Source of the DNA: Halichondria panicea
Taxonomy: Eukaryota > Porifera > Demospongiae > Suberitida > Halichondriidae
Assembly: GCF_963675165.1 (NCBI RefSeq)
Contig: NC_087390.1
Span: forward strand, 3,796,001 to 3,860,000
DNA length: 64,000 nt
Reading direction: 5' to 3'
Part shown: piece after piece, positions 12,707-22,714 of the stretch
How positions within the stretch are numbered: the first letter of the stretch is position 1
Layout of the letters: each line of letters begins with the position of its first letter
The notes under the pieces: generated by a model
The model's input: only the letters and a program-made list of their open reading frames with translations
Databases searched by the model: none
What the model was told of the DNA's origin: nothing
Position numbers and translations under genes: made by a program

Positions 12707-13840
12707 AAAGGTAAGTGCGTACAGTTGATGAGCGAAAGTATGGGATTAGATGGATACCTTGAGTTGTTGGCATTGTGATATCAAAAAATTCTATATTTCC
12801 GTTAGGTAATTCACCATGTGCCTTCGCCCTCAATTAGATAGTCTGAGATGGTTTCTAACAGGGAGTGTTTCTTCATTGTGTTTTGTTCTATCACTGTGTT
12901 AGCTTACTGGGCAGTACTTTGTTGCTTTAGCTCCTCTTGTACTGATAAGGGCGATGTCCGTTTTGTAATGTCCGTTTTGTTATGTCCTTTAGTGTTCCAA
13001 ACATTCGTTCCTCGCTGTCTGCGTTTAGTAGTCGGGGGGATATCACTCAATTGGAGAATGAGCTAGTAGTGCATGTCCCCAGAGCTTTCGTTGTGTCAGC
13101 TTTTTGGGGATTGGGGATGGGAAATAACTTTCTTAGTAACATCCAATGTTTCCATGGTATAGTGTATCCTAATGTATCGAGACAAATGTATCGAGACAAT
13201 TAGCTTGATTCCTTCTGGTAGTAATACTGCTGCATCTCGGTAGAGTAAGGCATCATATGTCGACCACACCCTATACTCGAACGGTCGCCACGGCTAAGTG
13301 ACTGATCAATATGCCAGGCCAGACGACGGGTCGGTTAACTTGCAGTAGCGTTAGATCTTGGATATCACAGAGATCGTTGCACAAAAATAGGTGGGTGTGG
13401 GTGTTCGATAATTCATAAAATTGGTCAAACGTATTCAAATTAGAACAGCTGCACATACATGCATCGACTTATCACAATTTTAACTAGCCTAGCTATTGCT
13501 GCAAGCCCGAGCTCAACCCTTGCTTGCAGTGCAGTTGGCAGCCAAGTCTTGCAAGGCACTATGGAATAAGGCTTCGAACAGGGCGGGGCCAAAATTGTCA
13601 CGTGAAACACATGCGTTATCCACCTGTCTCTCTGCTCTAGTCTACAGTCTAGCTCTGGTTTGGAAAGATGGTATACTAGCTGTTAATTGTTGTTTAGACT
13701 TTAGTGTATAGTGTTAATTTATAGTCTATTTAACAGCCCTAAATTTTACTCTTTATTGACAATTTTAATGACAGTGTTGCCGGTGAATATCAATAATATT
13801 GTGTTCTGTACTTGCTGCGGTATTTCTTTGAAAATAGGAA
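12707..13840. other. No gene seen
   Basis: Short frames only. Perfect short duplications occur at about 12953-12983 (ATGTCCGTTTTGT) and 13171-13199 (AATGTATCGAGAC). Confidence 0.4.
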
Positions 13841-13888
13841 TGCACCCTTATAATTATGCACCCTTATATATGCACCCTTATAATTATT
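13841..13888. repeat. Three tandem TGCACCCTTATA units
   Basis: TGCACCCTTATAATTA or TGCACCCTTATATA occurs three times in 48 bases, just upstream of the decayed pogo-like transposase. It may belong to that element's end, but no matching inverted end was found downstream. Confidence 0.6.
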
Positions 13889-13938
13889 TGTTGATAATGG
13901 TTCAAGTTTATTAGGCTGTGTTTCATGAGCGAAATCTA

Positions 13939-15270
13939 CAACAACGTACGGCATATGCACGAGATGTTCGGGATAAGCAACAAGTTTCGTGTAGTGAAAC
14001 CATGTGTCCACCTTTGCGTCCCCCTACATACCACAATTGGAGGATCTGAAAACCTGGCTAAAGCAGTTGAAGCATACAAGCTTCTGAAGTATATGGAGTT
14101 CCGAAGACTACACTCTATGACCATGCGATGAAGCATCTCTATCTCTCTGCGCAAGGACCTGAGCGATATCTGAATATTACTTTGCAACTTTTTGATTGGT
14201 GTGAGTCAGATCGGCACAAGACCGCAGGTTATGAGATTGTACAGCAGTACATTGATAAGAAAAACATCAACAAAATAGTGTCAAATGGCTGGTGGCAACG
14301 TTTTCGACAGCACTCTCCCTGGTCAGATCTATGGCCATGGACAGATCTTCTCCTTTTGGAGAATACCCTCAGGACCAATAATCTGCTAGACAAAGCTAAG
14401 ACTGAACAAAAGGCGCCAAGAACCCCACAAAGGCTCAAATAACTATTTTATCTTGTGTCAATGCTGCGGGGGACTGCATTCCTCATCTTCGACCGGAAAA
14501 AACTAAATCCGCAACACTGAGGTACAGGTACCCAACACTGTTTGTCCAACAAAGGGTGGAGCTCTCTTCCAAGACTGGTTTTCACAGCACTTCCTGTGTT
14601 ATGCTCCTCCCCTTTTACTCTTAATGGATGGTCATTCCTCACACTACTCTGCAGAAATGATCCGTATAGCCGTATAGCAGCTGTGATTCTTTTTGTTCTG
14701 CCCACTTGACAAAGGCATGTTTTCGGCATTGAAATCCAACTGGAAGCACGTCTGTCATGAGTTTATTACACGAAACCCAGGGCGAGTCATCAGCCGTTAT
14801 GACTTTCAACACTCTTCCACAAGGCATGGGATCTGTCAATGACAATCATCAATATCAAGGTTGGGTTTAAAATAACCCCATTCAATAGTAGGGCTATCAC
14901 ATTGCCTGGCGAGGATAAATTTGAACGGTTTAACCCGGACTCGTTGGCTGAGCAAACAGGGCTCAAGTACAAGTACATTCCAATTTGTCAGAGGCCAAGT
15001 CACCAAGATGCCAATGAGGGAGAACAATCAAATCAGTCCGCTACATTGTGATTTGGGAGGTGGAAACGATTCTGATGACAGTTTTGCACTGATGACAGTT
15101 TTGCAGAGGCACTTCTTCAATATCACGTTTTCCAATATGCTTACTTTGCCGCAGGAACCCTGTAAGATTCCGATAAAGCATCCCAAGTCATCTGGGCGTG
15201 CGTTGAGTCTAGAACAACAGTTAGCTGCAGATGATGCAAAGGCAAAGGCGACGGCAAGAAGCAATTAAAG
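13939..15270 (+). pseudogene. pogo-like (Tc1/mariner) transposase, decayed
   Basis: Recognisable pieces lie in order but in changing frames: an N-terminal ENLAKAVEAYK and GVPKTTLYDHA segment (psq/CENP-B-type helix-turn-helix, about 14049-14128); IVQQYIDKKN and GWWQRFRQ (14238-14310); DWFSQHFLCYAPP and LLLMDGHSSHY (14567-14650), whose D is the second catalytic aspartate of the DDE fold; MFSALKSNWKHVCHEFITR (14718-14775); and DKFERFNPDSLAEQTG (14916-14965), typical of the C-terminal part of these transposases. A basic tail follows to about 15320. Several frameshifts and a deletion of the H-T-T-H-L-Q-P-L-D region make it non-functional as written. One break is a perfect 8-bp tandem duplication at 14663-14678. 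Confidence 0.75.
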
Positions 15271-15326
15271 AGAGATCAAAAGAAAAAGCAAGGAAAGAAA
15301 GGAAAAGCAGTCAACAGTAGAGCCAA

Positions 15327-16526
15327 GTGGAGAACCAAAGGATGGTGCCTGCAGTGGTAAGTGACCTCATGTTCACTCGATTTTCTTATTATTACACTCT
15401 CATTTCAGTGATCGAAGATGCTGATCTTCTTGCTGGCTTAGTGATATGTGTAACCGGTTCAACTAAGGGACGAGCAGTAGTAGAATGTCGTGGTGGAGTG
15501 TACATGGTCTCAAATAAGTGTACTCACTTACTGGTGTGGACAAACACAGGTATTTTACTCCATGGTAATTATTCGGACAATCAACTGACATATGGTACCG
15601 TACACCCAAAGTGGTTGCTAGACAGCATTGACAAGAATGAAGTTCAATCTGAAGTCGACTATTTTGTACACACTGATGGTATGTACATCATTTTAATGCA
15701 TACACATAATACATGCATACACATAATACACTTTTCTTTTATAGATGATGACTACTATCCTCCTGGTCCAAATATAAGCAATTTTAGAATTTTAGTGACG
15801 GTTAACTATGCATGTATTATATTTGATAGAATTTGTGGAGAAAATAATTATATGCAAAAAGGAGCAGTTCCTTGAATGGTAATAAATTGAGTACTTCCGA
15901 GATATACTGTTAATGTGATGCTTCTTATTTATTTATGCAGCGAAGCGTACTTGATGCAACTTAGCCGAGGATATTGACACACCTGCAGATTCAAATGGTA
16001 GAGTGTAGAATGTTCTACATCGCACTATGCTTTATTGTCCTTCTGCAGTGAGACAAGAAGATTCTATACCAGACAACAGTAGTCCGCTGAAGAAGAAAGG
16101 TAAATCCTTGTTATCTTTGTTAGTTCTTTGTCTAACTTTGTATTGTACTTTGTATTGTACATAATTATAATTATGTTTTTAGGAAAACCTCCTGCAAAGG
16201 CGGCAACTCGCTCCGTGTTTTCTGTAAATCCCGCGTCTGGTAAGGGGTTGCCATAGCACCCACACACATACACGAACAACTGACTGCTGCGAAGAGAAGC
16301 AATGATAGCAAACAAGTCACAGTTGCTTTATGTGCTACTTTGTCTATTGCAGTGAGACAAGAAGAATCTTTTTCAGAGGATGTAGTCCGCTGAAGAAGAA
16401 AGGTAAATCCTTGTTAGTTCTTTGTCTAACTTTGTATTGTACATAATTATATGTTTTTAGGAAAGCCTCCTGCAAAGGCGGCAACTCGCTCCGTGTCTGG
16501 GAAATCTTCTGTAAAGCCCGCTTCTG
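15327..16526 (+). CDS. BRCT-like domain gene, multi-exon
   Basis: Exon 15409-15678 sits between a 52-base intron (donor GTAAGT, acceptor TTTCAG) and an intron with donor GTATGT and acceptor TTATAG at 15744. It reads LLAGLVICVTGSTKG, ECRGGVYMVSNKCTHLLV, TYGTVHPKWLLDSI and a Y near the end. These match the BRCT pattern: a hydrophobic strand ending in TG, a GG turn, a THL strand and the W of the last helix. A charged exon (EFVEKIIICKKEQFLE) and small basic KPPAKAATRS exons follow. BRCT domains are phosphopeptide and DNA-repair scaffolds; the role here is unknown. The gene starts just after the pogo-like relic, so its first exon may be shared with or derived from it. Confidence 0.5.
16049..16526 (+). 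repeat. Tandem duplication of an exon pair
   Basis: Exons 16049-16099 and 16183-16239 are repeated as 16353-16402 and 16461-16526, introns included, about 304 bases apart. Both copies keep their acceptors (CTGCAG or TTGCAG, and TTTTTAG) and GTAA donors. The encoded peptides are VRQE(D/E)S..., SPLKKK and GKPPAKAATRSV, with a small insertion in copy 2. Copy 2 has drifted in the middle of its first exon. This is a genuine exon-level duplication, longer than the 8-17 bp duplications seen elsewhere. Confidence 0.8.
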
Positions 16527-16936
16527 GTAAGCTTCAAAACGAACTTATCATTGCTAGTACTAATATCCGGCGGGGGAAGTTATACTGTATTCTCTGTGCA
16601 GTTAAAGGTGCTGACCCATAGTAACAAATTGATAACATTTAACCACAAGAATGCAGATAGTATGGCTGCAATAATTGCACACGCAATGTTTACAATCACT
16701 GCGTGCGCATTATATCTCATTAGTTGTGGCTGCGCTCGCACGTACACTGTACTACCATACTACCGCAATATCATTTGGGGGCGTGGCTTTCATTTGCGAG
16801 CTATTTAGCCATTACCGTAGAGGGTAAGCGTTAAAACGTTCGATCTGGAGTTCCACGTGCAGGATAGGGCCTATATTTAGCATAGTTAACCCATGATGTC
16901 ATGTTAACAACATTACAGAGAGGTTTGATCCATATA
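16527..16936. other. No gene seen
   Basis: A short plus-strand open frame (16551-16808) has no recognisable feature. Confidence 0.4.
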
Positions 16937-16947
16937 TGGTCTAGATT

Positions 16948-17034
16948 CAGAGGAGGTCCGACAACAGTGCGCCTGAGCTTTCTGAAGCAACGCTCTTTAG
17001 TAAAAAAAGGATCATTATGCCGATTCAGCAAAAA
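16948..17034 (+). repeat. Left 86-bp inverted repeat of X
   Basis: It begins CAGAGGAGGTCCGACAAC and is matched in inverted orientation by 18938-19024 with about four differences, including the length of an A run. Confidence 0.85.
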
Positions 17035-17227
17035 GCTAAAGAAGATAAATGTCACACAAAGTTAATTTTGGCAGGCTGCTGAATATGAATAAAATGCAAT
17101 GTGCGCTACAAGTTCTATACCAGACACTTCAGTTGACATTGCCATTAATAATGAGGTAAACGTCTCTGTGCTGAACATAGGTGTACAATTCACATGCAGA
17201 ATTCCAAGCTTTTCTGTAATTGAAGTT

Positions 17228-18013
17228 GAACTGCACTGAGGCAAGGAACATTAATTTTCAGTTTGAACATTTAGATGGATCTGTACGTGTGTATGATGGA
17301 TTCTTGAGATCAGACCAGAGCTTTCCAGACCCTTCTAGACCGTCTACCACCCCTTTTGCTATCACTATTAAAGACCATTGTTTTGTTGATGTAAGTGCTT
17401 CCCAATTTTGTTGTACTGGCGCATACTCAAATACTATGTACTTCTCTTACAGGTTGAAGAGTTTTGTAAAGTTGTGTATGTACGACACCTAAAGGCTTTT
17501 GACAAGCTTGGTTTTCTAATCGTATGAGATTGGCTACTTAATGATGGAAACTGTGACGATGATACTGATAGTAGTGTGTGTGACAGAATATCTAGTAAAG
17601 AGTTTGCATCCCAAGAAGAAGACACTTAAGAGAGCTATGTTCCATTTAAATGCATAGGTGTCACTCGTGATATGGAGTATCAGAACATTCTCCATGAAGT
17701 TAAGGATATAATTAAAAGTGGTGACATTGTTCCAGTGAAGATGAAACCTGAGCCAGAGAATATTGTTGATCCTGAGGCAATTTCTTTTCAGTGCCTTCAT
17801 AATGGGGTTTGGCGGACAATTGGTTATGTTGTTTCTGAAATTTGTGAGGAAGTACACACAGCTATCAAACAAGGGGACATATTAGTAGTCGAGTTCGTGT
17901 GGGTAAAGTTCAAGCTTTGGAAGAAACAGCCTGGCTATTATGCTTGTATTGGAGTCACTCGGAGAGGAGAATGGTCGATAAAGGTTAAAAGATGTTGTAG
18001 CACCTTTACTTGA
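17228..18013 (+). pseudogene. HIRAN-like domain gene inside X
   Basis: An upstream exon reads HLDGSVRVYDGFLRSD and AITIKDHCFVD. An intron (donor GTAAGTGC at 17391, acceptor TCTTACAG near 17451) joins it to VEEFCKVVYVRHLKAFDKLG. After in-frame stops comes FKCIGVTRDMEYQN, then a long open stretch with MKPEPENIVDPEAISF and WRTIGYVVSE (about 17650-17850). The order GVT..., a P..N..DPEAI motif and a GYV segment resembles the HIRAN fold (HIP116/Rad5 N-terminal domain), which in known proteins binds DNA 3' ends. The stops at about 17525 and 17629 suggest decay. Compare the HIRAN-like gene at 61676. Confidence 0.45.
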
Positions 18014-18154
18014 ACTGCAACTTGCAATAATTGTATGGTCATCATCTGTCACAGTTGTTAATTTTGAACGTATGACATTGGATAATTAACGCATGCAAAT
18101 GACGTATGAATACAAGGTAAAGAATACATAATAGCAATAATACGTCCTCGAAAG

Positions 18155-18770
18155 TTAGACATACGAGTGTTCGGAGATGTAATTGGGAATATTAGGTGGT
18201 GGCGGCAGCTCTTCTGGTGGATTGTGAAAAATTGCTGTTTTGTGTGATGGAAGGGACGTAGAAGTGGCCATCGATTCAGCTCTCGGGACTCTAGGCATTT
18301 TTCTAGGTGATTGTGTGGATGGAATGTCAAAATCAGGTCTGTCACCCTCATAGAAGCGGTCGTGATTGGAGGTATAATAAAAATACGGCAGATCGGGGTC
18401 ATTCCGTTTCTCATACTGTTATAGGTCTCTTTGTGCCTATTGCTTTCGCCAAGTTGTACATCACATTGGTTCCACCACCACGATCCAATTGTACCATAGC
18501 CTCAAGAGAGAGAATTAGATAATCGGAAGGATAAACTCTTTCATAATAAAGAAGTGCATATTTCTGGAACAGCTTAGTCACCACAGCGATCTGTTCTTCT
18601 CGACAGAGCTCTGATATTGTCTGACCAGTGCCTGATAAAACACAATTGTTCATCATTGGGCAAGAAGAGTTTGTTTTATTGGTCAAATTGTATTCAGCCT
18701 TGGCATTGTCAGGAGAGGAGAAACGGTTTTGCAGCTCCCTCTGAACAGTGTTTCGACAGGCATCAGCTAG
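18155..18770 (-). pseudogene. C-terminal part of large lineage-specific gene, copy 1
   Basis: The minus-strand exon begins after an acceptor at 18771-18776 and reads LADACRNTVQRELQNRF, SELCREEQIAVVTKLFQKY, LILSLEAMVQLDRGG and MYNLAKAIGTKRP. After a break near 18412 it continues with NDPDLPYFYYTSNHDRFYEG, a proline/basic linker, FHNPPEELPPPP and EHSYV, then stop. The tail FHNPP...PP...EHS is shared with the gene at 44648-45735, which identifies both as one family. The D/E-rich conserved blocks could be the end of a transposase catalytic domain, but that is inference. Confidence 0.6.
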
Positions 18771-18937
18771 CTACAGTAGATGAGATAGAAAATTCACCAT
18801 TATTTTTATGATACTAACATCTAGTAGCAGTTTACCTGTGCGTACTGCTTCCATGCTTCCATGTTTACAAAAAGAAATTCAGAGGTATATTTCCAAAACT
18901 GATGTTTTCTTCCAAATGCTTGCATGCACTGCACTGC

Positions 18938-19024
18938 TTTTGCTGAATCAGCATAATGATCTTTTTTTTTACTAAAGAGCGTTGCTTCAGAAAGCTCAGG
19001 CGCACTGTTGTCGGACCTCCTCTG
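18938..19024 (-). repeat. Right 86-bp inverted repeat of X
   Basis: Reverse complement of 16948-17034. It ends at CCTCCTCTG, immediately before the R1 unit, with no intervening target duplication. Confidence 0.85.
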
Positions 19025-19720
19025 CTCTGCGCACTTAAGGCCCGGGTCCAGATTTCAACACCAAAATTTACACTATGTTCATACTGCTGTATTGCAATAT
19101 ACAGTGTATGCTGCATCAAAATGATCCAAAATGAAGCTCAATGTTTTCTTTTTCCAAAAAACTAATTAGCTTAATTCAATTATGCTAATTAGTCCCATAA
19201 ATGGTGATGACGTCATGGCACTTTCAGAAAGAGAAGTGCAAATACGGCGTTGAAGATGCCAAGATCAAGCTTCAAAAACAAGGCTAGATGAACATCTCAT
19301 AGCTAGGTACTAGTATCCTTGATGGGAAGAGTAGGAGTTATTGTATTCTTGAGATACACAAAATAGCCTACCTCTAGAGTGGCTGTCAGAGCTAAAGAAG
19401 CTAGCATAGCTAAAGTTTTGGACATTTTTACTTCCCATCAAGGAAACATAATCATAACAACATACTCTATCTTTTGAGGGCCTAAACAGCTACTCTTACC
19501 TTGTTTAAGTCCGCCGTATTTGTTGCCAAAGATTATCTATAATAGTTCTAGCAGCTAGCTAAGCAAATACATTGACCTTATGACGTCACATGCAATGAAT
19601 AACATTAATAAACATTATGAATCTCATTAACACTACATGATCTACATGATCTACATAAAATGTTGGCAATGAATAAAATTAATCTTATCAGTGCCTGACC
19701 CAGGCCTTAACTGCGCAGAG
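19021..19720 (+). mobile_element. R1 repeat unit with terminal inverted repeats
   Basis: The unit begins TCTGCTCTGCGCACTTAAGG and ends CCTTAACTGCGCAGAG, so its own ends are inverted repeats of about 24 bp with a few mismatches. It has no coding frame. It forms the left arm of a large palindrome with 20050-20663. Other copies are at 4913-5230 and 27896-28140. A non-autonomous DNA element is the simplest reading. Confidence 0.75.
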
Positions 19721-20049
19721 TGGTCTAGATTTTTCTAAACTGGGTGTGTCACAGCAAAAAAAGTCTATAAATTGAACACAGGAGGTTTCTAAAAAAACTT
19801 TCAAACAACATAAAATGATATAAATGATATAAAAACCAAGTCCCTAGCACTAGTGGTTTTCTAAGCGGAACCATTTTTAGCTATTCACTAAAAATGGCTT
19901 GCTGTACCTATTCTGGATGATATTTCTTCTTGATTCTTGAGGTAGGCACTAGTAGGATAGTGCTTTTAAGTATAGTGAAGGACCTATGTCTCTACTGGCA
20001 GCAGTTTCATAGTTAGTTTTCCTTAGCAACAGTGTGGTGGGCCAGCACT

Positions 20050-20663
20050 GATAAGATTAATTTTATTCATTGCCTACATTTTATGTAGATGTAGATCGTG
20101 TAGTGTTAATGAGATTCATAATGTTTATTAATGTTATTCATTGCACATGACGTCATAAGGTCAATGTACTTGCTTAGCTAGCTGCTAGAACTATTATAGA
20201 TCAACAAATACGGCGGACTTAAGACTTAAACAAGGTAAGAGTAGCTGTTTAGGCCCTCAAAAGATAGAGTATGTTGTTATGATTATGTTTCCTTGATGGG
20301 AAGCAAAAATGTCCAATACTCTGACAGCCACTCTAGAGGTAGGGTGTATCTCAAGAATACAATAACTCTTACTCTTCCCATCAAGGATACTAGCTATGAG
20401 ATGTTCATCTTGATCTTGGCATCTTCAATGCCGTATTAATTGCCGTATTTGCAGTTCTCTTTTCTCTTTCTCTTTCTGAAAGTGGCATGACGTCATCACC
20501 ATTTATGGGACTAATTAGCATAGGGACTAATTAGCATAATTGAATTAAGCTAATTAGTTTTTTGGAAAAAGAATCATTTTGGATCATTTTGATGCAAATA
20601 ATACAGGACATAGTGTAAATTTTGGTGTTGAAATCTGGACCCGGGCCTTAAGTGCGCAGAGTT
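20050..20663 (-). mobile_element. R1 repeat unit, inverted partner
   Basis: Reverse complement of the unit at 19021-19720 over nearly its whole length, with small indels and a few short duplications. Its outer end keeps the GACCCGGGCCTTAAGTGC form; the inner end is degenerate. The spacer between the arms (19721-20049) is AT-rich and non-coding. Confidence 0.8.
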
Positions 20664-20734
20664 CTTAGAGTGCTTGTTCTCGAGGTAAACACCAAGCTGG
20701 TCTCAAGGTGAAGCTTCAAACACTAAAACTAGGC

Positions 20735-21189
20735 TTAACCCTTTAACCGTCACGGGCCACGATCGTGGCCCGCAATAGTGACTTTTTTTGAGAAATTCTA
20801 ATTCTGCGATACTACCTGTATAGAGGAAGAGCTGTAGAATCACGTGTCTAGAATTTTCCAAGCCACGTTGCTATGTTAAAATTTCATTAGCATCTTACCG
20901 CACGAGATTGTTTACTTGTGCCGATGTGCTTGAACAGCTTGAGCACAGCAATGGCGATGTCTCCTCTGGTGATGACAGTGCCTATGGATACCTCCCCAGC
21001 TTTATGCCAGACGCTGATGAACTGTGAGGACATCACGGACCTAGACGCTAGCGCTATAAAATGATAAAAACGGGTGAGCGTAATAACCGTGGTTGTTATG
21101 GCAACACATGTTGCACCATTTTATTCCTTGTTGTATGGGCGTATATAATTATGGTGCTCTGGAGAGACAATTAAGAATTCGACGGTTAA
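20735..21189 (+). mobile_element. piggyBac-like element, internally deleted
   Basis: TTAA at 20735-20738 is followed by CCCTTTAACCGTC, and the right end reads GACGG then TTAA at 21186-21189. A 20-bp perfect palindrome CGGGCCACGATCGTGGCCCG lies at 20753-20772; its 16-bp core again starts 16 bases from the TTAA. The interior (about 20925-21050) keeps a transposase-like N-terminal exon reading ADVLEQLE(H)SNGD, DDSAYGYLP and PDADEL. The element then jumps directly to the 3' region (GATAAAAACGGGTGAGCG). Comparison with 38329-39176 and 59934-60985 shows the missing middle. Confidence 0.75.
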
Positions 21190-21650
21190 GTAGTCCTTAA
21201 GTAGTCCGAACGAGAAAACTAATTAGTGACCTTAGTTAAGTGCTTCAATCTTGCTTTTTCAATTCTAACACCTTCCTCTGGTTAGTGAGTTGCATGTGAA
21301 GGAGGCTACCAGATTCACGCAGTGGCGGATCCAGGAAAAATGATAGGGGGGTTCCAAACTACGAGCGCGAGCGCGCAGCGCTCCACTTCCGGTCACACGT
21401 GACTAGGGAAAATCCCATACTCAGCCAGCCCATAATAGACTTGCGTAGAGCTAGCTAGCTGAGCTAACCTGAACAGGCAGTTGGTGCATCAAAACAACAG
21501 GTACGATCATTGAATCAAATTACAATAGCTACAATAGCTACAAAACAGATAAATAGCTAGCTGGTACTGCTGAGTAGACTTTGCAGTTGTAACCACAGCA
21601 TGCTCAGTGCACTTTAATTTGCAAGTTCAAATCTACATTCTACAACCATG
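21190..21650. other. No gene seen
   Basis: Contains a GTGGCGGATCCAGG word of the type often flanking mobile elements, and a CGAGCGCGAGCGCGC stretch near 21363. No coding frame is supported. Confidence 0.35.
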
Positions 21651-22445
21651 ACTTCAGCACAGCCTCAAAATGAAATCCGATGGAGAATGGTATATCAGTA
21701 TTTTGGACTACAGCTAAGTTTCAAGAAAATTGCTCAAAATTTGAATGTTGATACCACCTTAGACTAATCAAACGATTTGAGGCAAGTGGTGACAAGCCTG
21801 GACATGATCACCATCTGAAGTGAGTTTTTGATTTTAGAGTTAGTGGCTGAACACCCTGGAATATACTATTACAAGACGAGGTTTTCAAGACAACTGGTAC
21901 TCCATCTGTTCTTTTTTGCACAAGAATAGCTGGCCAACGCTCCAGGAGTGTTTACATGATGGATCTTTGTATCTTCGTATTTTTTCCCTGGTGTTCATTG
22001 ACGAAAGTGGTTTCGATTGTCGAGATATCTTGCGCAAGTATTGTTATAGCATAGCTTTAGCTTAAGAGGTCAACCGTGCCAAGCTGTTAGTCATCTACAT
22101 AGAGGAAAGCGATTGTCTGTAATTGCTGCAATGTGCACAGACGGTGCTCTAATCTTTGAGGGAGGGAGGAGTTAATGCTGAATGTTTCCAAACCTTTTTA
22201 GAAGTGGAACTAAGCAGTAAACTTCTGGAGTAAGTGTGCTTGTAATGGACAATGGACTATAACAACTAGTGTACTTTTTACCTCCCTATAGTCAAACCCA
22301 ATATAAGAACTATTCTCAAAGGTTAAATACGTTATGAAGGGCAATGAGAACATTTTAAGGGATATGATTTAGAGACAAATATTTTGTGCGGAGTAACTTC
22401 AGAAGATTGTGTCAACTGGATTGATCATTCTGGATATTGAATGTA
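21651..22445 (+). pseudogene. Tc1/IS630-type transposase, decayed
   Basis: It starts with an ATG at 21648-21650 region reading TSAQPQNEIRWRMVYQYFGL and SFKKIAQNLNVD, an N-terminal helix-turn-helix. EASGDKPGHDHHL and LVAEHPGIYYYKT follow. The catalytic core is visible in pieces: FIDESGFDCRDILRKY (first D, about 21995), NAECFQTFLEVELSSKLL (about 22170), VLVMDNGL (second D, about 22240), YFLPPYSPNP (22270-22300) and ELFSKVKYVMKG, whose E is the third acidic residue but is preceded by a stop. It ends SEDCVNWIDHSGY. Several stops and frame changes are present. The layout is a standard DDE_3 transposase. Confidence 0.75.
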
Positions 22446-22714
22446 TAATTAATTGAATGTATAATTATTAACAATTATTATTTACATCATGAACAGATTA
22501 AGTTCACGTAGCGATGACAAAATGCTTGCCTTCTGCTACCATCTTCATACAGACTGTGAAGTGTGCGTAGATCTTTACGCCTTAAATTCGCCTGATTATT
22601 TGGTGAGTAGGTCCTACTCATGGACATCGGCACACAACTGGGTTCTGATTAGGTGATCCCTTGAGTGCGCTAACAATAGCAGCGGCAGCACCTGCCACAA
22701 CTTCCCCAACTGAG

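Larger units (their letters stand above)
16937..19731. mobile_element. Compound element between 11-bp direct repeats
   Basis: TGGTCTAGATT occurs at 16937-16947 and 19721-19731 and exactly brackets two parts: X (16948-19024), which has 86-bp terminal inverted repeats, and an R1 unit (19021-19720), which has its own ends CTCTGCGCACTTAAGG and the inverse. A direct repeat of 9-11 bp fits a Mutator-like target duplication. X holds a HIRAN-like coding region on the plus strand and the tail of a lineage-specific gene on the minus strand. Either R1 inserted exactly at the right end of X, or the two moved as one unit. Confidence 0.6.
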
